Positions 34,034-42,719 of a stretch of 64,000 bases of DNA are shown piece after piece. The stretch is taken from assembly GCA_963811635.1 (NCBI GenBank), contig CAWESB010000010.1:1-64000 (forward strand), read 5' to 3'. The notes under the pieces were generated by a model. The model was not told the DNA's origin, did not search any database, and saw nothing but the letters and a program-made list of their open reading frames with translations. The position numbers and the translations under genes are program-made. Source of the DNA: JAIBJN01 sp963811635. GTDB taxonomy: Bacteria; Actinomycetota; Thermoleophilia; Gaiellales; Gaiellaceae. The first letter of the stretch is position 1, and each line of letters opens with the position of its first letter.

Positions 34034-35552
34034 CTAGAGCCACGCGAAGGAAAAATGCTGCGGCTGCTGCGCGTGCCAGGCGGCGCGGTCGTAGGCGACG
34101 ACCGCGGCCACGGCGGCGTCGATCTTGCGGGGTGAGTCGGGGGCGTCCTTCGTGATGATCGGCCCGTAGGGCGTCTCCTTCGTCACAGCGTGGCCGACGT
34201 GGCGGGCGAGGCCGGCGTGCCCGTCGTGGGTCAGGTCGCCCTCGAGCACGCCGATGCGGAAGCGGTCGCAGGCGGCGGCCATCCGCCGGCGCTCGTTCGT
34301 CGGGAAGTCGACCACCACGTCGCCGTAGCTCTCCCGCCAGCCGTCGATCTCCGCGTGCCAGCCGGGCGGGTCGCAGGCGAGCTCGAGCACGTCGAAGCGC
34401 TCCATCGCCTCGGCGATCGCGTCGTCGACCTCCTCGCGCGGCACCTTCCAGTCGGCCGGCGCCCGCTCCGGGCGCTCCCAGATCGACGACGGCGAGACGA
34501 AGCCGTCGAGCGTGCAGGCGACGAGCGCGGTCGCGTCGCGCCGGTAGGAGCCGTCGAAGCCGAGCACGACCGTTCGCCGTCCTCGAGCGTCGCGCTCGAC
34601 TCGACGCAGCGCCGCCCAGGCATCGGGGGCGATCCAGGTCGTCTCGCTCGCCGCCCAGACGCAGCCGTGCAGCTGCAAGACCTGCGCGTCGGTGAGCTCG
34701 GGGTTCTCCGCCTGCCGGCGCAGGTAGCCTGCGTGATCCAGGAGGCGGGGTTGGCGAGCTTCATCGCCTCCACGTCGTGCGGGTCGATCGTCGGCGCCTC
34801 GTAGGCCCAGACGAGCGTCTCGCGCCTCGCGCATCCGGGCGACCGTGAGGCCCGGCTCGCGCTCGACGTCGTCGGCAGTCGAGCGCGGCGTCGAGGATGC
34901 GTGCCGAGGATGCAGTCGTGGCGGTGCGAGGCCTCGCCCGGCGGTCGTGATCGTGAACGTCTGCGGGGCCGAGCGGGCACCACCGCCCGAGGTCAGCGCG
35001 GCGTAGGCGCGGCGCAGGTTCGGCGTCGTCCACAAGGCGAGCTCGTCGACGACGACGAGCGTCGGGGTGTAGCCGTACAGCCGCGCCGGGTCGCTGGTCA
35101 GCCGGAAGATCGACGCCCATGCCGTCCTCGCGCACGATCTCGCCCGCGTGGTCGCGGACGCGCAGGAGCTTCGAGAGCTCCGGGTGAGCGGCGGACGAAG
35201 CGGGCGGCGGCATCGAACAGCCGGCCGGCCTGCCGGTCGGAGGAGGCCGCGAGCAGGATCTCCGGCCGCCCCTCGTCCGTGAGCAGCCGATAGAGGCGCG
35301 AGCGCGGCGAGCAGCGCCGTCTTGCCGTTCTTGCGCGGCGCGATGATCACGACCGAGCGCCAGACCGGCCAGCCGTCGCTCGTCGTAGGCGAGCGCCTCG
35401 CCCAGCATCCGCCGCTGCCAGGGCTCGAGCCGAGCGGCTTTCCTTCCCAGCGGTCTTCCGACTGGATCAGGTGCTCGCGGCAGAACTTGGCGAAGTGCGC
35501 GACCTCGGAGCCGGCCGCGTAGTCGCGCCAGGCATCACGACGGCCGCGACAT
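34034..35552 (-). pseudogene. Phage terminase large subunit, multiply frameshifted
   Basis: Pieces in several frames give a complete terminase. They are DYAAGSEVAHFAKFCREHLI near the start, VIIAPRKNGKTALLAALA (the terminase form of Walker A), and GMGVDLPADQ/IFRLTSDPARLYGYTPTLVV. VVDELALWTTPNLRRAYAAL (Walker B and coupling), AENPELTDAQVLQLHGCVWA, VVLGFDGSYRRDATALVACT (nuclease aspartate), HAEIDGWRESYGDVVVDFPT and the C-terminal PRKIDAAVAAVVAYDRA follow. At least five indels interrupt the N-terminal two thirds; the last third is continuous. Terminases translocate phage DNA into capsids. With the small subunit upstream this marks a prophage or phage-like element remnant. Confidence 0.75.
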
Positions 35553-35556
35553 CAAG

Positions 35557-35721
35557 CAGGCCGCCACGTCTGCGGCCAAACGTGGCGGCCTGGCAGACGC
35601 TTTGGGAGAGAACACGTTCTGCGTCGGCTCACTGATCTTCTCCCGGACACGTAGCGATGGGCATCGGGAGATCCACTGAAGGGCATCGGTGGATCCGCTG
35701 ACCCTGGCTGAGGGTCAGCGG
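35557..35721. repeat. Two perfect inverted repeats between terminase genes
   Basis: CAGGCCGCCACG (35557-35568) and its exact complement CGTGGCGGCCTG (35581-35592) form a 12-bp stem with a 12-base loop. A second dyad CCGCTGACCC (35695-35704)/GGGTCAGCGG (35712-35721) has a 7-base loop. They flank the gap between small and large terminase genes and may be terminators or RNA processing sites. Neither has a clear T-tract. Confidence 0.55.
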
Positions 35722-35731
35722 TGCGGCCATC

Positions 35732-36016
35732 TCACACCGCCCGGAGCTCTGCCGCCGGCGACTTGCCGATCGAGGGCGTCAGCACGGCCGACGGGTCCGG
35801 CCCACGATGGCGGGCACGGGCGGCAGCGGCCAGACGGTCGACGAGAACGTCGTGGTCGCGCAGCATCTTGACCAGCGGGTGCTCGACAAGCTGGCCCGTC
35901 GAGCCAGTCGCGAGCAAGGGCGCGCCCTCGGCCTTCCACGCCTCCCGGATCGCCTCGCGGCGCTCGACGGCCTCCCGGTAGCGGCCTTCAGCCTCGGCGG
36001 GAAAATCGGCGCTCAC
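35732..36016 (-). CDS. Terminase small subunit, P27-like
   Basis: 94 aa from GTG 36016. A helical N-terminus (EAEGRYREAVERREAIREAW) leads into KAEGAPLLATGSTGQLVEHP and LVKMLRDHDVLVDRLAAAAR, the Gly-rich loop plus HP motif of P27-type phage terminase small subunits, which bind packaging sites. It sits just upstream of the terminase large gene on the same strand, as expected. The longer upstream reading frame is Arg/Pro-rich and not homologous. The 350 bases upstream (36017-36367) show no gene I can support. Confidence 0.65.
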   Translation of the reverse strand: MSADFPAEAEGRYREAVERREAIREAWKAEGAPLLATGSTGQLVEHPLVKMLRDHDVLVDRLAAAARARHRGPDPSAVLTPSIGKSPAAELRAV

Positions 36017-36367
36017 GGAATCCCTCTCCGCTGCCCGGCGTCCACCGCCGCACGCCCAGCTGGCGGGGCGGGCCCGCGAAGTGACAGGCACCGACGGGGA
36101 CTGCGGCAAGCCCGCCGGCTGCGGCAACCGGAAGGGCTGCCCCCCGCCGGCGCCCGTCGAACCCGAGTGTTTCACAGCGCGCAGCGATTGGCACGGGATT
36201 CGGACGCCGCGCCGCATCCGGCGCCCGCAGCCCCGTGCAGGGAAGGACCAGTGGCCCTCCGCTACCTAGCAGTCTGCCCCGACAGCGGGTGCGAGAAACA
36301 CTCTGAGTCCTACAAATCACGGGGCAAAACTTTCGGAAAACGAGGTGGCTAATGGTGTCATACAGGA
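36017..36367. other. Intergenic stretch, no supported gene
   Basis: About 350 bases between the terminase small-subunit start and the MFS-rhodanese stop. Short open frames exist on both strands, but none shows a recognisable domain, good ribosome site or protein-like composition. No tRNA or clear terminator was seen. It probably marks the junction between the phage remnant and the sulfur-type module. Confidence 0.4.
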
Positions 36368-38131
36368 TCAAGCCTGCGGCCCCTCGGGCCGCACGAGGGC
36401 AGGAGTGGGTCGCTCGCCGCGGTTGCCCGACGAGCTTCTCTCGGTCTCCAGTGGTTCGGGGCGGCCCATCCCAGGCAGCTCGCCTGTCGCCTCCGCCTGA
36501 GGCGCTTGCCGTATCGGAAAACCCTCTGCCTTCCAGGCGCTGAACCCGCCAACCAGATCGGTGGCGCGGCGGAAGCCGAGCTCGCGCAGCGAGTCAGCGG
36601 CGAAGCTGGAGGAGAACCCATCGGCGCACATGAGGATGACCTCGCGCTCGAGTTCGCAAGCAGCGGGGTTACGAAATTCGCAGTCGGGGTCGACCCGCCA
36701 TTCGAGGACCGAACGCGGGATATGGATCGAGCCGGGCACGACGCCGCGCTCGCGTCGGTCGTCGCTCGAGCGCAGGTCGATGATCAGCGCTCCCCTATGC
36801 AGCGCATCGAGCGCCTGCGTGGGCGTCCGACGTGGCTCGATGCGCCGCCGCGCGGCTGCGAGCAGCTCGTCGACGTTTCGGCGGGTTGCCCGGTGATCGG
36901 CCGAGCGGTCGCGTTCGGCCCAACGTGTGAGTGCGACCCAACAGCCGCTTGCCGCTGTGAGCGCGGCGACGATCGCGATCGCACTGCCGTACCCGGCCGC
37001 GTCAGCGACAAATCCGGCCAAGAGCGCACCGATTACGAAGCCGAAGTCGCGCCAGAAGCGATACACACCCACGACCTGCGCTCGCTCGACTGGCTGGACC
37101 GCGTCGGAGACGGCCGCGATCAACGTCGGATACACGAGCGCGGTTCCAATCCCGAGCAGGATGGCCGCACCAAGCGCAGGAACGAAGGCGCCGCCGCCCG
37201 CGACAAGCAGGGCGAGCGCGCCCGCCTGCACGAGCATGCCGGCGACGATCAGCGGCTTGCGGCCGGTGTGATCGGAGAGCCAGCCGGTGAGGAGCTGGCA
37301 AGCGCCCCAGAATGCCGGATAGACGGCAGCGACGACGCCGATCTGAGCGGTGCTCGCGCCATTGGCCGCAAGGTAGAGCGGCGCAAGCCCCCAGGCGAGC
37401 GCGTCGTTGAGGTTGTTGACCAGGCCGGCTTGCGAGCAGGCGCGCAGCGTCGGGTGGCGGAACGTCGCGTGCGCGAAGGCCGAGCAAAGTGTTCGCGCGA
37501 TGTGGGCGCCGTGCGCACGCTGCTCGCGTTCGACGTGCGCGGCCGTGTCGCGCACGAACAGGATCGAGATCACCGTTCCGAGCACGGCGATGACGGCGCC
37601 GAGGACCCACACGAGTGTGCGGGGCGCGAAGGTGGCGGCGAGCGCGCCGGTGACGAAGGCAGTGACGGCGACGCCGAGGTAGCCCGCTGACTCGTTGAGC
37701 CCAAGTGCGAGGCCGCGGCGCCGCGGGCCGACGAGGTCGATCTTCATCACGACGGTCATCGACCAGGCGAGGCCCTGGTTGGCGCCGAGGAAGAGGTTGG
37801 CGGCGACGATCCAGCCCCAACTGGGTGCGAGCGCGATCATGAGTGGCACGGGAAGGGCGAGCACCCAGCCGATCACCAAGAGGCGCTTGCGCCCCACGCG
37901 GTCGGCGAGCCCGCCGGCGGCCAGGTTCGCGAGTGCCTTGGCGATCCCGAAGGCGACGACGAAGCTGAGAATTGCGCTCTTGGAAGCGAGATCGAAGTCG
38001 CGCTCGCCGACGAGCGGAAGCATGCTGCGCTCGAGCCCGACCATCGCGCCGACGAAGGCGTTCAGGCCGACGAGGAGTGTGAACTGGCCGGCGTTCTCGC
38101 GAAGCCCGAGGCGGACCGCCGCGGCGGTCAT
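36368..38131 (-). CDS. MFS transporter fused to a C-terminal rhodanese domain
   Basis: 587 aa from ATG 38131. Residues 1-400 form a major facilitator with 12 helices; the loop after helix 2 reads GGLADRVGRKRLLVIGWVLA, the MFS signature, and its repeat is LTGWLSDHTGRKPLIVAGML. A linker leads to a rhodanese domain at about 470-560: RGALIIDLRSSDDRRERGVV, then GSIHIPRSVLEWRVDP, catalytic cysteine in VILMCADGFSSSFAADSL, and DLVGGFSAWKAEGFPI. The fusion suggests import or export coupled to handling of sulfane sulfur (thiosulfate, persulfide). Its start overlaps the MBL-hydrolase stop, forming an operon. Confidence 0.88.
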   Translation of the reverse strand: MTAAAVRLGLRENAGQFTLLVGLNAFVGAMVGLERSMLPLVGERDFDLASKSAILSFVVAFGIAKALANLAAGGLADRVGRKRLLVIGWVLALPVPLMIALAPSWGWIVAANLFLGANQGLAWSMTVVMKIDLVGPRRRGLALGLNESAGYLGVAVTAFVTGALAATFAPRTLVWVLGAVIAVLGTVISILFVRDTAAHVEREQRAHGAHIARTLCSAFAHATFRHPTLRACSQAGLVNNLNDALAWGLAPLYLAANGASTAQIGVVAAVYPAFWGACQLLTGWLSDHTGRKPLIVAGMLVQAGALALLVAGGGAFVPALGAAILLGIGTALVYPTLIAAVSDAVQPVERAQVVGVYRFWRDFGFVIGALLAGFVADAAGYGSAIAIVAALTAASGCWVALTRWAERDRSADHRATRRNVDELLAAARRRIEPRRTPTQALDALHRGALIIDLRSSDDRRERGVVPGSIHIPRSVLEWRVDPDCEFRNPAACELEREVILMCADGFSSSFAADSLRELGFRRATDLVGGFSAWKAEGFPIRQAPQAEATGELPGMGRPEPLETERSSSGNRGERPTPALVRPEGPQA

Positions 38132-38880
38132 GTCCGCGTCGGGGCTACCCCGCGGCGGTTCGCATCGACGATCTCGCTTTGGTTCGCAGGAGCAGGCGGC
38201 AGATCGAGGAGCAGTGCTTCGGCGAAGCTGGCCGCGTCCGGCTGCGCGAGGGCGGCGTTGTGGCGGCGCTCGAAGCCGATGCTCGAGAACGGGTTGCTCG
38301 AGAGCCCGCGGCCGCAGACCGAACCGCCGTAATGGCTCGGATAGAGGAGCACGTGATCGGGCAGCTCGAGCAGGCGCCCGATCGAGGCGTACAGCTCTTT
38401 CCCCGCCGCCCCGGCCTCTCCGCCCGCATGCAGGTCGGGACGACCGACGTCGCCGACAAGGAGCGAGTCGCCAGTGAACACCAGCCACGGCTCCTCGGTC
38501 CCACGCCGCCTGTCCGCGACCACGTAGGCGTTGTGCGCCGGTGCGTGGCCTGGTGTCGCGAGCGCCCGCACGATGGTGTTTCCGAGTTCGACGACCTCGC
38601 CGTCGGCAAGCGGGACATGGTCGAAATCGACCGTCGCCCCCGCCGGCAGATAGGCCGTCGCGCCAGACTCGACCAGCGAGGGAAGGCCGGAGACGTGATC
38701 GGCCTGCACGTGCGTCTCGAACACGGCGCCGATGGGCGCGCCGAGGCGATCCGCTTCCTCGAGGTATTCGTGGACAAGGTCGACATGAGGATCGACGACG
38801 GCGAGCTGGCGGTGCGAGAGGCAGCCGAACAGGTAGCTCGCGCAGGCTGAGGGGGGGTAGAGGAACGGCCGCAGGACCAT
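38128..38880 (-). CDS. MBL-fold hydrolase, persulfide dioxygenase-like
   Basis: About 250 aa from ATG 38880. It begins ASYLFGCLSHRQLAVVDPHV and has the metal motif as ETHVQADHVSGLPSLVESGA: the usual H-x-H-x-D-H reads H-V-Q-A-D-H, so one histidine is glutamine. ATPGHAPAHNAYVV, VFTGDSLLVGDVGRPDLHAG and YPSHYGGSVCGRGLSSNPFS provide the remaining ligands and the group-specific tail. Relatives (ETHE1/persulfide dioxygenase group) oxidise glutathione persulfide. It is coupled to the MFS-rhodanese gene, reinforcing a sulfur-detoxification role. It is divergent from the LysR-type regulator gene, which likely controls it. Confidence 0.82.
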   Translation of the reverse strand: MVLRPFLYPPSACASYLFGCLSHRQLAVVDPHVDLVHEYLEEADRLGAPIGAVFETHVQADHVSGLPSLVESGATAYLPAGATVDFDHVPLADGEVVELGNTIVRALATPGHAPAHNAYVVADRRRGTEEPWLVFTGDSLLVGDVGRPDLHAGGEAGAAGKELYASIGRLLELPDHVLLYPSHYGGSVCGRGLSSNPFSSIGFERRHNAALAQPDAASFAEALLLDLPPAPANQSEIVDANRRGVAPTRT

Positions 38881-38947
38881 CCTTGCCACACCGTACGACG
38901 CGACCCTAGTATTGAACAAGACGAATCTTCCGATACCGTCCATCGTC

Positions 38948-39896
38948 GTGACCGATACATCGCTCTCTCTCCTCTGGGACACCACTCGCCTTCGCCTCCT
39001 CGTCGAGATCGAGCGGCACGGAACCGTCTCGGCAGCTGCGCGCGAGGTCGGTATTGGGCAGCCGACCGCGAGCGAACACCTGCGCCTCCTCGAAACGGCG
39101 GCGGGCCAGCGTCTCGTCGAGCGCAATGGGCGCGGAAGCCGCCTCACCGAGGCGGGCAGTCTGCTCGCCTCGCGAGCTGCGCGAGGCACTCGCGGCGCTG
39201 CAAGCCGGGGAGGAGGAACTCGGCGCGCTCGCTGGGCTCGAGGCGGGCACGATCCACATCGGCGCATCGACGACACCGGGCGTCTATCTGTTGCCCGACA
39301 CCCTCGGCTGCTTCAGGCGCGACCACCCGCACGTGGACGTCGAGGTCGAGATCGCCTCCACGGACGAAATGATCGAACGCTTGCTTGCCGGCCGCGTGCA
39401 GCTTGCCCTCGTCGGCGAGACAGAGGTGGACGACCGTATCGAGCTGACTCCGTTCCTAACCGATGAGATCGTCGGCATCACCAAGCCGGGCCTGCTCCCC
39501 GTCAAGGACGGCCGAATCAAGTCATCCGCCCTCGCCGATCAGACCCTGCTCGTGCGAGAGGCCGGCTCGAGCACCCGCCAGACAGCCGAGCGATCTCTGG
39601 CTCAACTGAGCGCGCGTCCGAAACGAGTGTGGGAGCTCGATTCGAGCGAGGCCATCAAGCGTGCCGCGCGTGAAGGACTCGGCATCGCCTTCCTCTCGCG
39701 CTATGCGGTCGCCGAGGAGATCGAGCGCGGTGAGCTCGCGAGCTTCCGACTAAAGGGGCAGCCGAAGATTGAGCGGCGACTGTATGTGGCGCGGCTCGCG
39801 CGTCGGCCTCTCAGTCCAAGCGAGCTTGGCTTCATCACCACGCTGAAGCGCTGCTGCGCGAAGAACGTGGAGTTCGCACCTGCCTGCGTTGCCTAG
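38948..39896 (+). CDS. LysR-family transcriptional regulator (apparent frameshift near 39170)
   Basis: About 315 aa when one indel is bridged. The winged helix-turn-helix is LRLLVEIERHGTVSAAAREV followed by GIGQPTASEHLRLLETAAGQ and VERNGRGSRLTEAGSLLA. One frame over, the protein continues ELREALAALQAGEEELGALA (linker helix) into the effector domain (GTIHIGASTTPGVYLLPDTL; ASTDEMIERLLAGRVQLALV; EGLGIAFLSRYAVAEEIERG). It is divergent from the MBL/MFS-rhodanese operon with 67 bases between, the standard arrangement for a LysR regulator and its target. GTG 38948 is the likely start. It overlaps the methyltransferase gene by 8 bases. Confidence 0.82.
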
Positions 39897-40539
39897 CACG
39901 ACCCTCCAATCCTTTGTCGAAGCGCATCTCCCTCCTGGGCCCGCCCGCGTGCTCGAAGTGGGCTGCGGTCACGGCGACCTCGCGCGCGCCGTCTCCGAAT
40001 CAGGCTACGAGGTGGTCGCCATTGACCCAGACGCACCCGACGGCGAGCTCTTTCAAGCCGTGTCGCTCGAGGAGTTCACCACCAGCGATCCCTTCGACGC
40101 CGTCGTGGCGAGTCGCGCACTCCATCACATTCCTGATCTTGCAGACTCGGTTTCGAAGATCGCGGGCCTTCTGCGGCCGGGAGGTCGCATAATCCTCGAC
40201 GAGCATGCCTGCGATCGGCTGGACGACCAGACGGCTCGGTGGTACTTCCTGCACCGGGTCGGTGAGGCCGACGCCCCGAGCTCACTCGACGCCTGCCGCG
40301 CCGAGTGGGAAGAGGACCACCAGGACCTGCACGGGTACGCGGCGATGCGCGAGGCGCTCGACCGCCACTTTGCGGAACGCTTCTTCGGCTGGATGCCGTA
40401 CCTATACGGAGAGCTCACAAATGTGGACGAGGAGCAGGAGCGTGCCTTGATCGAGGCGGGTGCGATCGAGGCCATGGGCTTTCGCTACGTCGGTGAGGCC
40501 AAGCACCGAACCGACGCGCGCCAAGTGGAGGCGGCGTGA
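39889..40539 (+). CDS. Class I SAM-dependent methyltransferase
   Basis: 216 aa. Motif I is ARVLEVGCGHGDLARAVSES, motif II VVAIDPDAP, and the post-motif region PFDAVVASRALHHIPDLADS, followed by LLRPGGRIILDEHACDRLDD. These define a small-molecule methyltransferase of the UbiE/type 11 group. The C-terminal third (AMREALDRHFAERFFGWMPY) is the substrate-capping part. TTG start overlapping the LysR gene by 8 bases, so it is co-expressed with the regulator. Substrate unknown. Confidence 0.85.
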   Translation: MPSTTLQSFVEAHLPPGPARVLEVGCGHGDLARAVSESGYEVVAIDPDAPDGELFQAVSLEEFTTSDPFDAVVASRALHHIPDLADSVSKIAGLLRPGGRIILDEHACDRLDDQTARWYFLHRVGEADAPSSLDACRAEWEEDHQDLHGYAAMREALDRHFAERFFGWMPYLYGELTNVDEEQERALIEAGAIEAMGFRYVGEAKHRTDARQVEAA

Positions 40540-40931
40540 GTTGAGCCCGCGGAAGATTCAATCGACCGCGTTGATTGGCACCCGGGTTAGTCGCTTCAGT
40601 CTCAATCACTGGGGGATGTAGGAGCGCGGGATTCGGTTTCGCGTCCTCGCCGAGCCGAGCCGTGGCTCGCACTCGCGACGAGCCGCGCCGACCTTCGCCG
40701 CTGTCGCGGCGGAGTGCTCGCCGCGGCTCTACGGCGGTTGTGCGACCAACGCCAAGACCGCTTCTCGGTGTTTGAGCCGGACAAGAACCGGTAACGCGAG
40801 CGCAATTACGTCGAGCCTGACTTGAGGATCTGTCCACCACCTCGGCTTCGGCTTGCCGAGGGCGATCGATACCCTAGGCCTTTCCCGAACCTGAGCGAAC
40901 AGCCGCGAACGGTCGGGCCGTATCGACAAGC

Positions 40932-40967
40932 TGGGGGTCACTGGTTCGAGCCCAGTACCGCCCACCA
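40932..40967 (+). other. 3' fragment of a tRNA (probable attachment-site scar)
   Basis: A perfect T arm ACTGG-TTCGAGC-CCAGT is followed by acceptor 3' strand ACCGCCC, discriminator A and encoded CCA. No matching acceptor 5' strand or anticodon arm precedes it, so only the 3' third of a tRNA is present. Such fragments are left where elements integrate into a tRNA gene. The rest of the 748-base gap 40540-41287 contains no gene I can support, apart from a terminator just after this fragment. Confidence 0.7.
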
Positions 40968-40970
40968 CAG

Positions 40971-40994
40971 AAACCCCCGCACCGACGGGGGTTT
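40971..40994 (+). terminator. Terminator hairpin after tRNA fragment
   Basis: AAACCCCCG (40971-40979) pairs with CGGGGGTTT (40986-40994) around a 6-base loop, followed by CGCTTT. It is a typical intrinsic-terminator shape immediately downstream of the tRNA 3' fragment, as would follow a tRNA gene. Confidence 0.75.
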
Positions 40995-41287
40995 CGCTTT
41001 CTCGGAAGACAACATGATCGGGGCCGTGCTCGCAAAATGCTCGCACCGGACCGGGCCGAGGAGATGTGGGTGCTCGTTCGTGTGCGCCGTGATCCGGCGT
41101 CCACCGCGCGGACCAGGGGGAACCGCCAGAGCGGGACCCAAACCGCCCAGAACCCCGGGCCGCACCAGCTCTCTTTTCCGGGCCCGGCCTTGGGCTCGGA
41201 GCGGAGATGCCGAGCCCAGCGCCGCCCACTAAATATCTGCAGATTGGTGGTTCTGTTGTCAGCCGAAGCCGCCTTGGCGAGCGACCA

Positions 41288-42250
41288 TCATGCGGATCCG
41301 CCTTTGCCAATCGACTCGCGCAAGTGCCGGTCGCGTCGGCGGTTGTAGAACGTTCGCTGCAAAGCCAGTGTTGCGATGCCCGCCGCGGATAGGCAAGTGA
41401 GATTCAGGACGAGCTGAGCGAGTGCGCCCCTGAACTCTGACCAGTCGCCGTAGGCAGCAGCCACGCCCACGTTCGCAGCCGCGGGGATAGTGGTCACCGA
41501 GATGAGCACGCCAATCAATGCTCCGGACTTCGCCGTTGTGAGCGAGAGCAAGCCCGCAACACCGGCGAGACAGGCAACGATTATCGAGAAGGTGTTCGGG
41601 TGGGCGATGAAGTACGTCGCCGGACGGCTCACGGCTGCCACCGTGTCGGGCGCTGGCCCGAGGGCGCGCAGCAGAAGGGTCAAGAGCAGAGTGGCCGTAA
41701 TCGCGACAGCGAAACCGATGACGAGGGCGGCGAGTGAACGCCGCGCGAGCGAGGGACGGCGCTGGATAACTGCGACACAAAACCCAGCGAGTGGGCCAAA
41801 CTCCGGGCCGACCACCATCGCTCCGATGATCAGGACCTGTGAGTCAGTCATGATCCCAACCCCGGCAATCAGCGTCGCCACCACCATGAACGTCAGGTAG
41901 CTGAAAGAGAGTTCTGCGCTTTCCGACGTCCGCGCCTCGACCTCCTCCCAGACGACGGCATCCGAGGGCGTGCCGGCGGCCGCTGCTTCCGCTTTCTCTG
42001 CCAGACGTGAGATCATCGAGTTGATCTCCTCAACGGCGATGCTGCCGCGCGTGTCGAGGCCGAGCCCGCACAGGTCGGCGACAATGACGCTCGCCTCTTC
42101 GCGGGCGACATCGCAGAGCACAGCGTCCCCCTCTGGCTTTCGCGAGGCGCCTGGGAGGTGGATGACGTTGACGACCGCGGTCGACTCGATTAGAAGCTCA
42201 AGCGTCTGCGCGACAAGATCGGTCGGCGCAACGATGCGGAGGTGAATCAC
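41288..42250 (-). CDS. DUF389 family membrane protein
   Basis: 320 aa. A soluble N-terminal domain of about 110 residues (IHLRIVAPTDLVAQTLELLI; EASVIVADLCGLGLDTRG) is followed by six or so membrane helices. The central conserved part SESAELSFSYLTFMVVATLI, TDSQVLIIGAMVVGPEFGPL is diagnostic of DUF389 (TIGR00341/TIGR00271) proteins. Function is not established. Here it sits near two potassium-uptake systems in the island, convergent with the tRNA-fragment region. Confidence 0.88.
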   Translation of the reverse strand: MIHLRIVAPTDLVAQTLELLIESTAVVNVIHLPGASRKPEGDAVLCDVAREEASVIVADLCGLGLDTRGSIAVEEINSMISRLAEKAEAAAAGTPSDAVVWEEVEARTSESAELSFSYLTFMVVATLIAGVGIMTDSQVLIIGAMVVGPEFGPLAGFCVAVIQRRPSLARRSLAALVIGFAVAITATLLLTLLLRALGPAPDTVAAVSRPATYFIAHPNTFSIIVACLAGVAGLLSLTTAKSGALIGVLISVTTIPAAANVGVAAAYGDWSEFRGALAQLVLNLTCLSAAGIATLALQRTFYNRRRDRHLRESIGKGGSA

Positions 42251-42719
42251 CGAGCCGGAGCCTAGCGCCGACCCTCGCGATCATAGTGACTGGGTCTCTC
42301 AGTAGTTCGGGCGCGCTCCGTCCGCCACGGCTTCCCGTGAAGCTTGACGGCGCGGGGAAAGAAGAATGACTGGGGTGGGCCCCGACGCTCATTCCAGGCT
42401 GGTGACCTGAGCGATGCACCTGGCCAGCGCGATCAGAGGAGTACCCCCTGAACGCGCGAAAAAGCCCTGGACTCCAGAACGATCTCTGGTTGGTCATGCA
42501 GCCGAAGCGAGGTCAGGTTCACCGAGCGTCTCCTCTCATGCTTTGAGTGATCCTGTTCCGTGCCGTCGGGTGCTTAGCCCGGATGAGGCACGCCGGCAGG
42601 CTCGAATCTTGTTGACGCGATTCGAGCTCTACTGCGCCCCTGCGTGTCTTGAGGATTCCTTGAGGCGGCGGTGGACGATCTTGAGCACCGGTTGAGCCGG
42701 CCGTCCATACGGTCACCGC
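42251..42719. other. Intergenic region upstream of the potassium genes
   Basis: About 470 bases between the divergent DUF389 gene and the small gene before ktrB. I searched by eye for a cyclic-di-AMP (ydaO-type) riboswitch, which often precedes potassium genes, and found no convincing match. Short GC-rich dyads are present (for example around GTGCCGTCGGG...CACGCCGGCAG). Promoters for both flanking genes must lie here. Confidence 0.4.

Noticed and set aside
41229..41245. ATCTGCAGAT palindrome with flanking complementarity
   Set aside because: Short single dyad with no neighbouring gene start; may be chance.
40729..41310. Reverse-strand open frame over the tRNA 3' fragment
   Set aside because: It contains the well-known false peptide (TGLEPVT type) produced by reading through tRNA ends and attachment sites.
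42251..42719. Cyclic-di-AMP riboswitch before potassium genes
   Set aside because: No convincing ydaO-type core could be found by eye.
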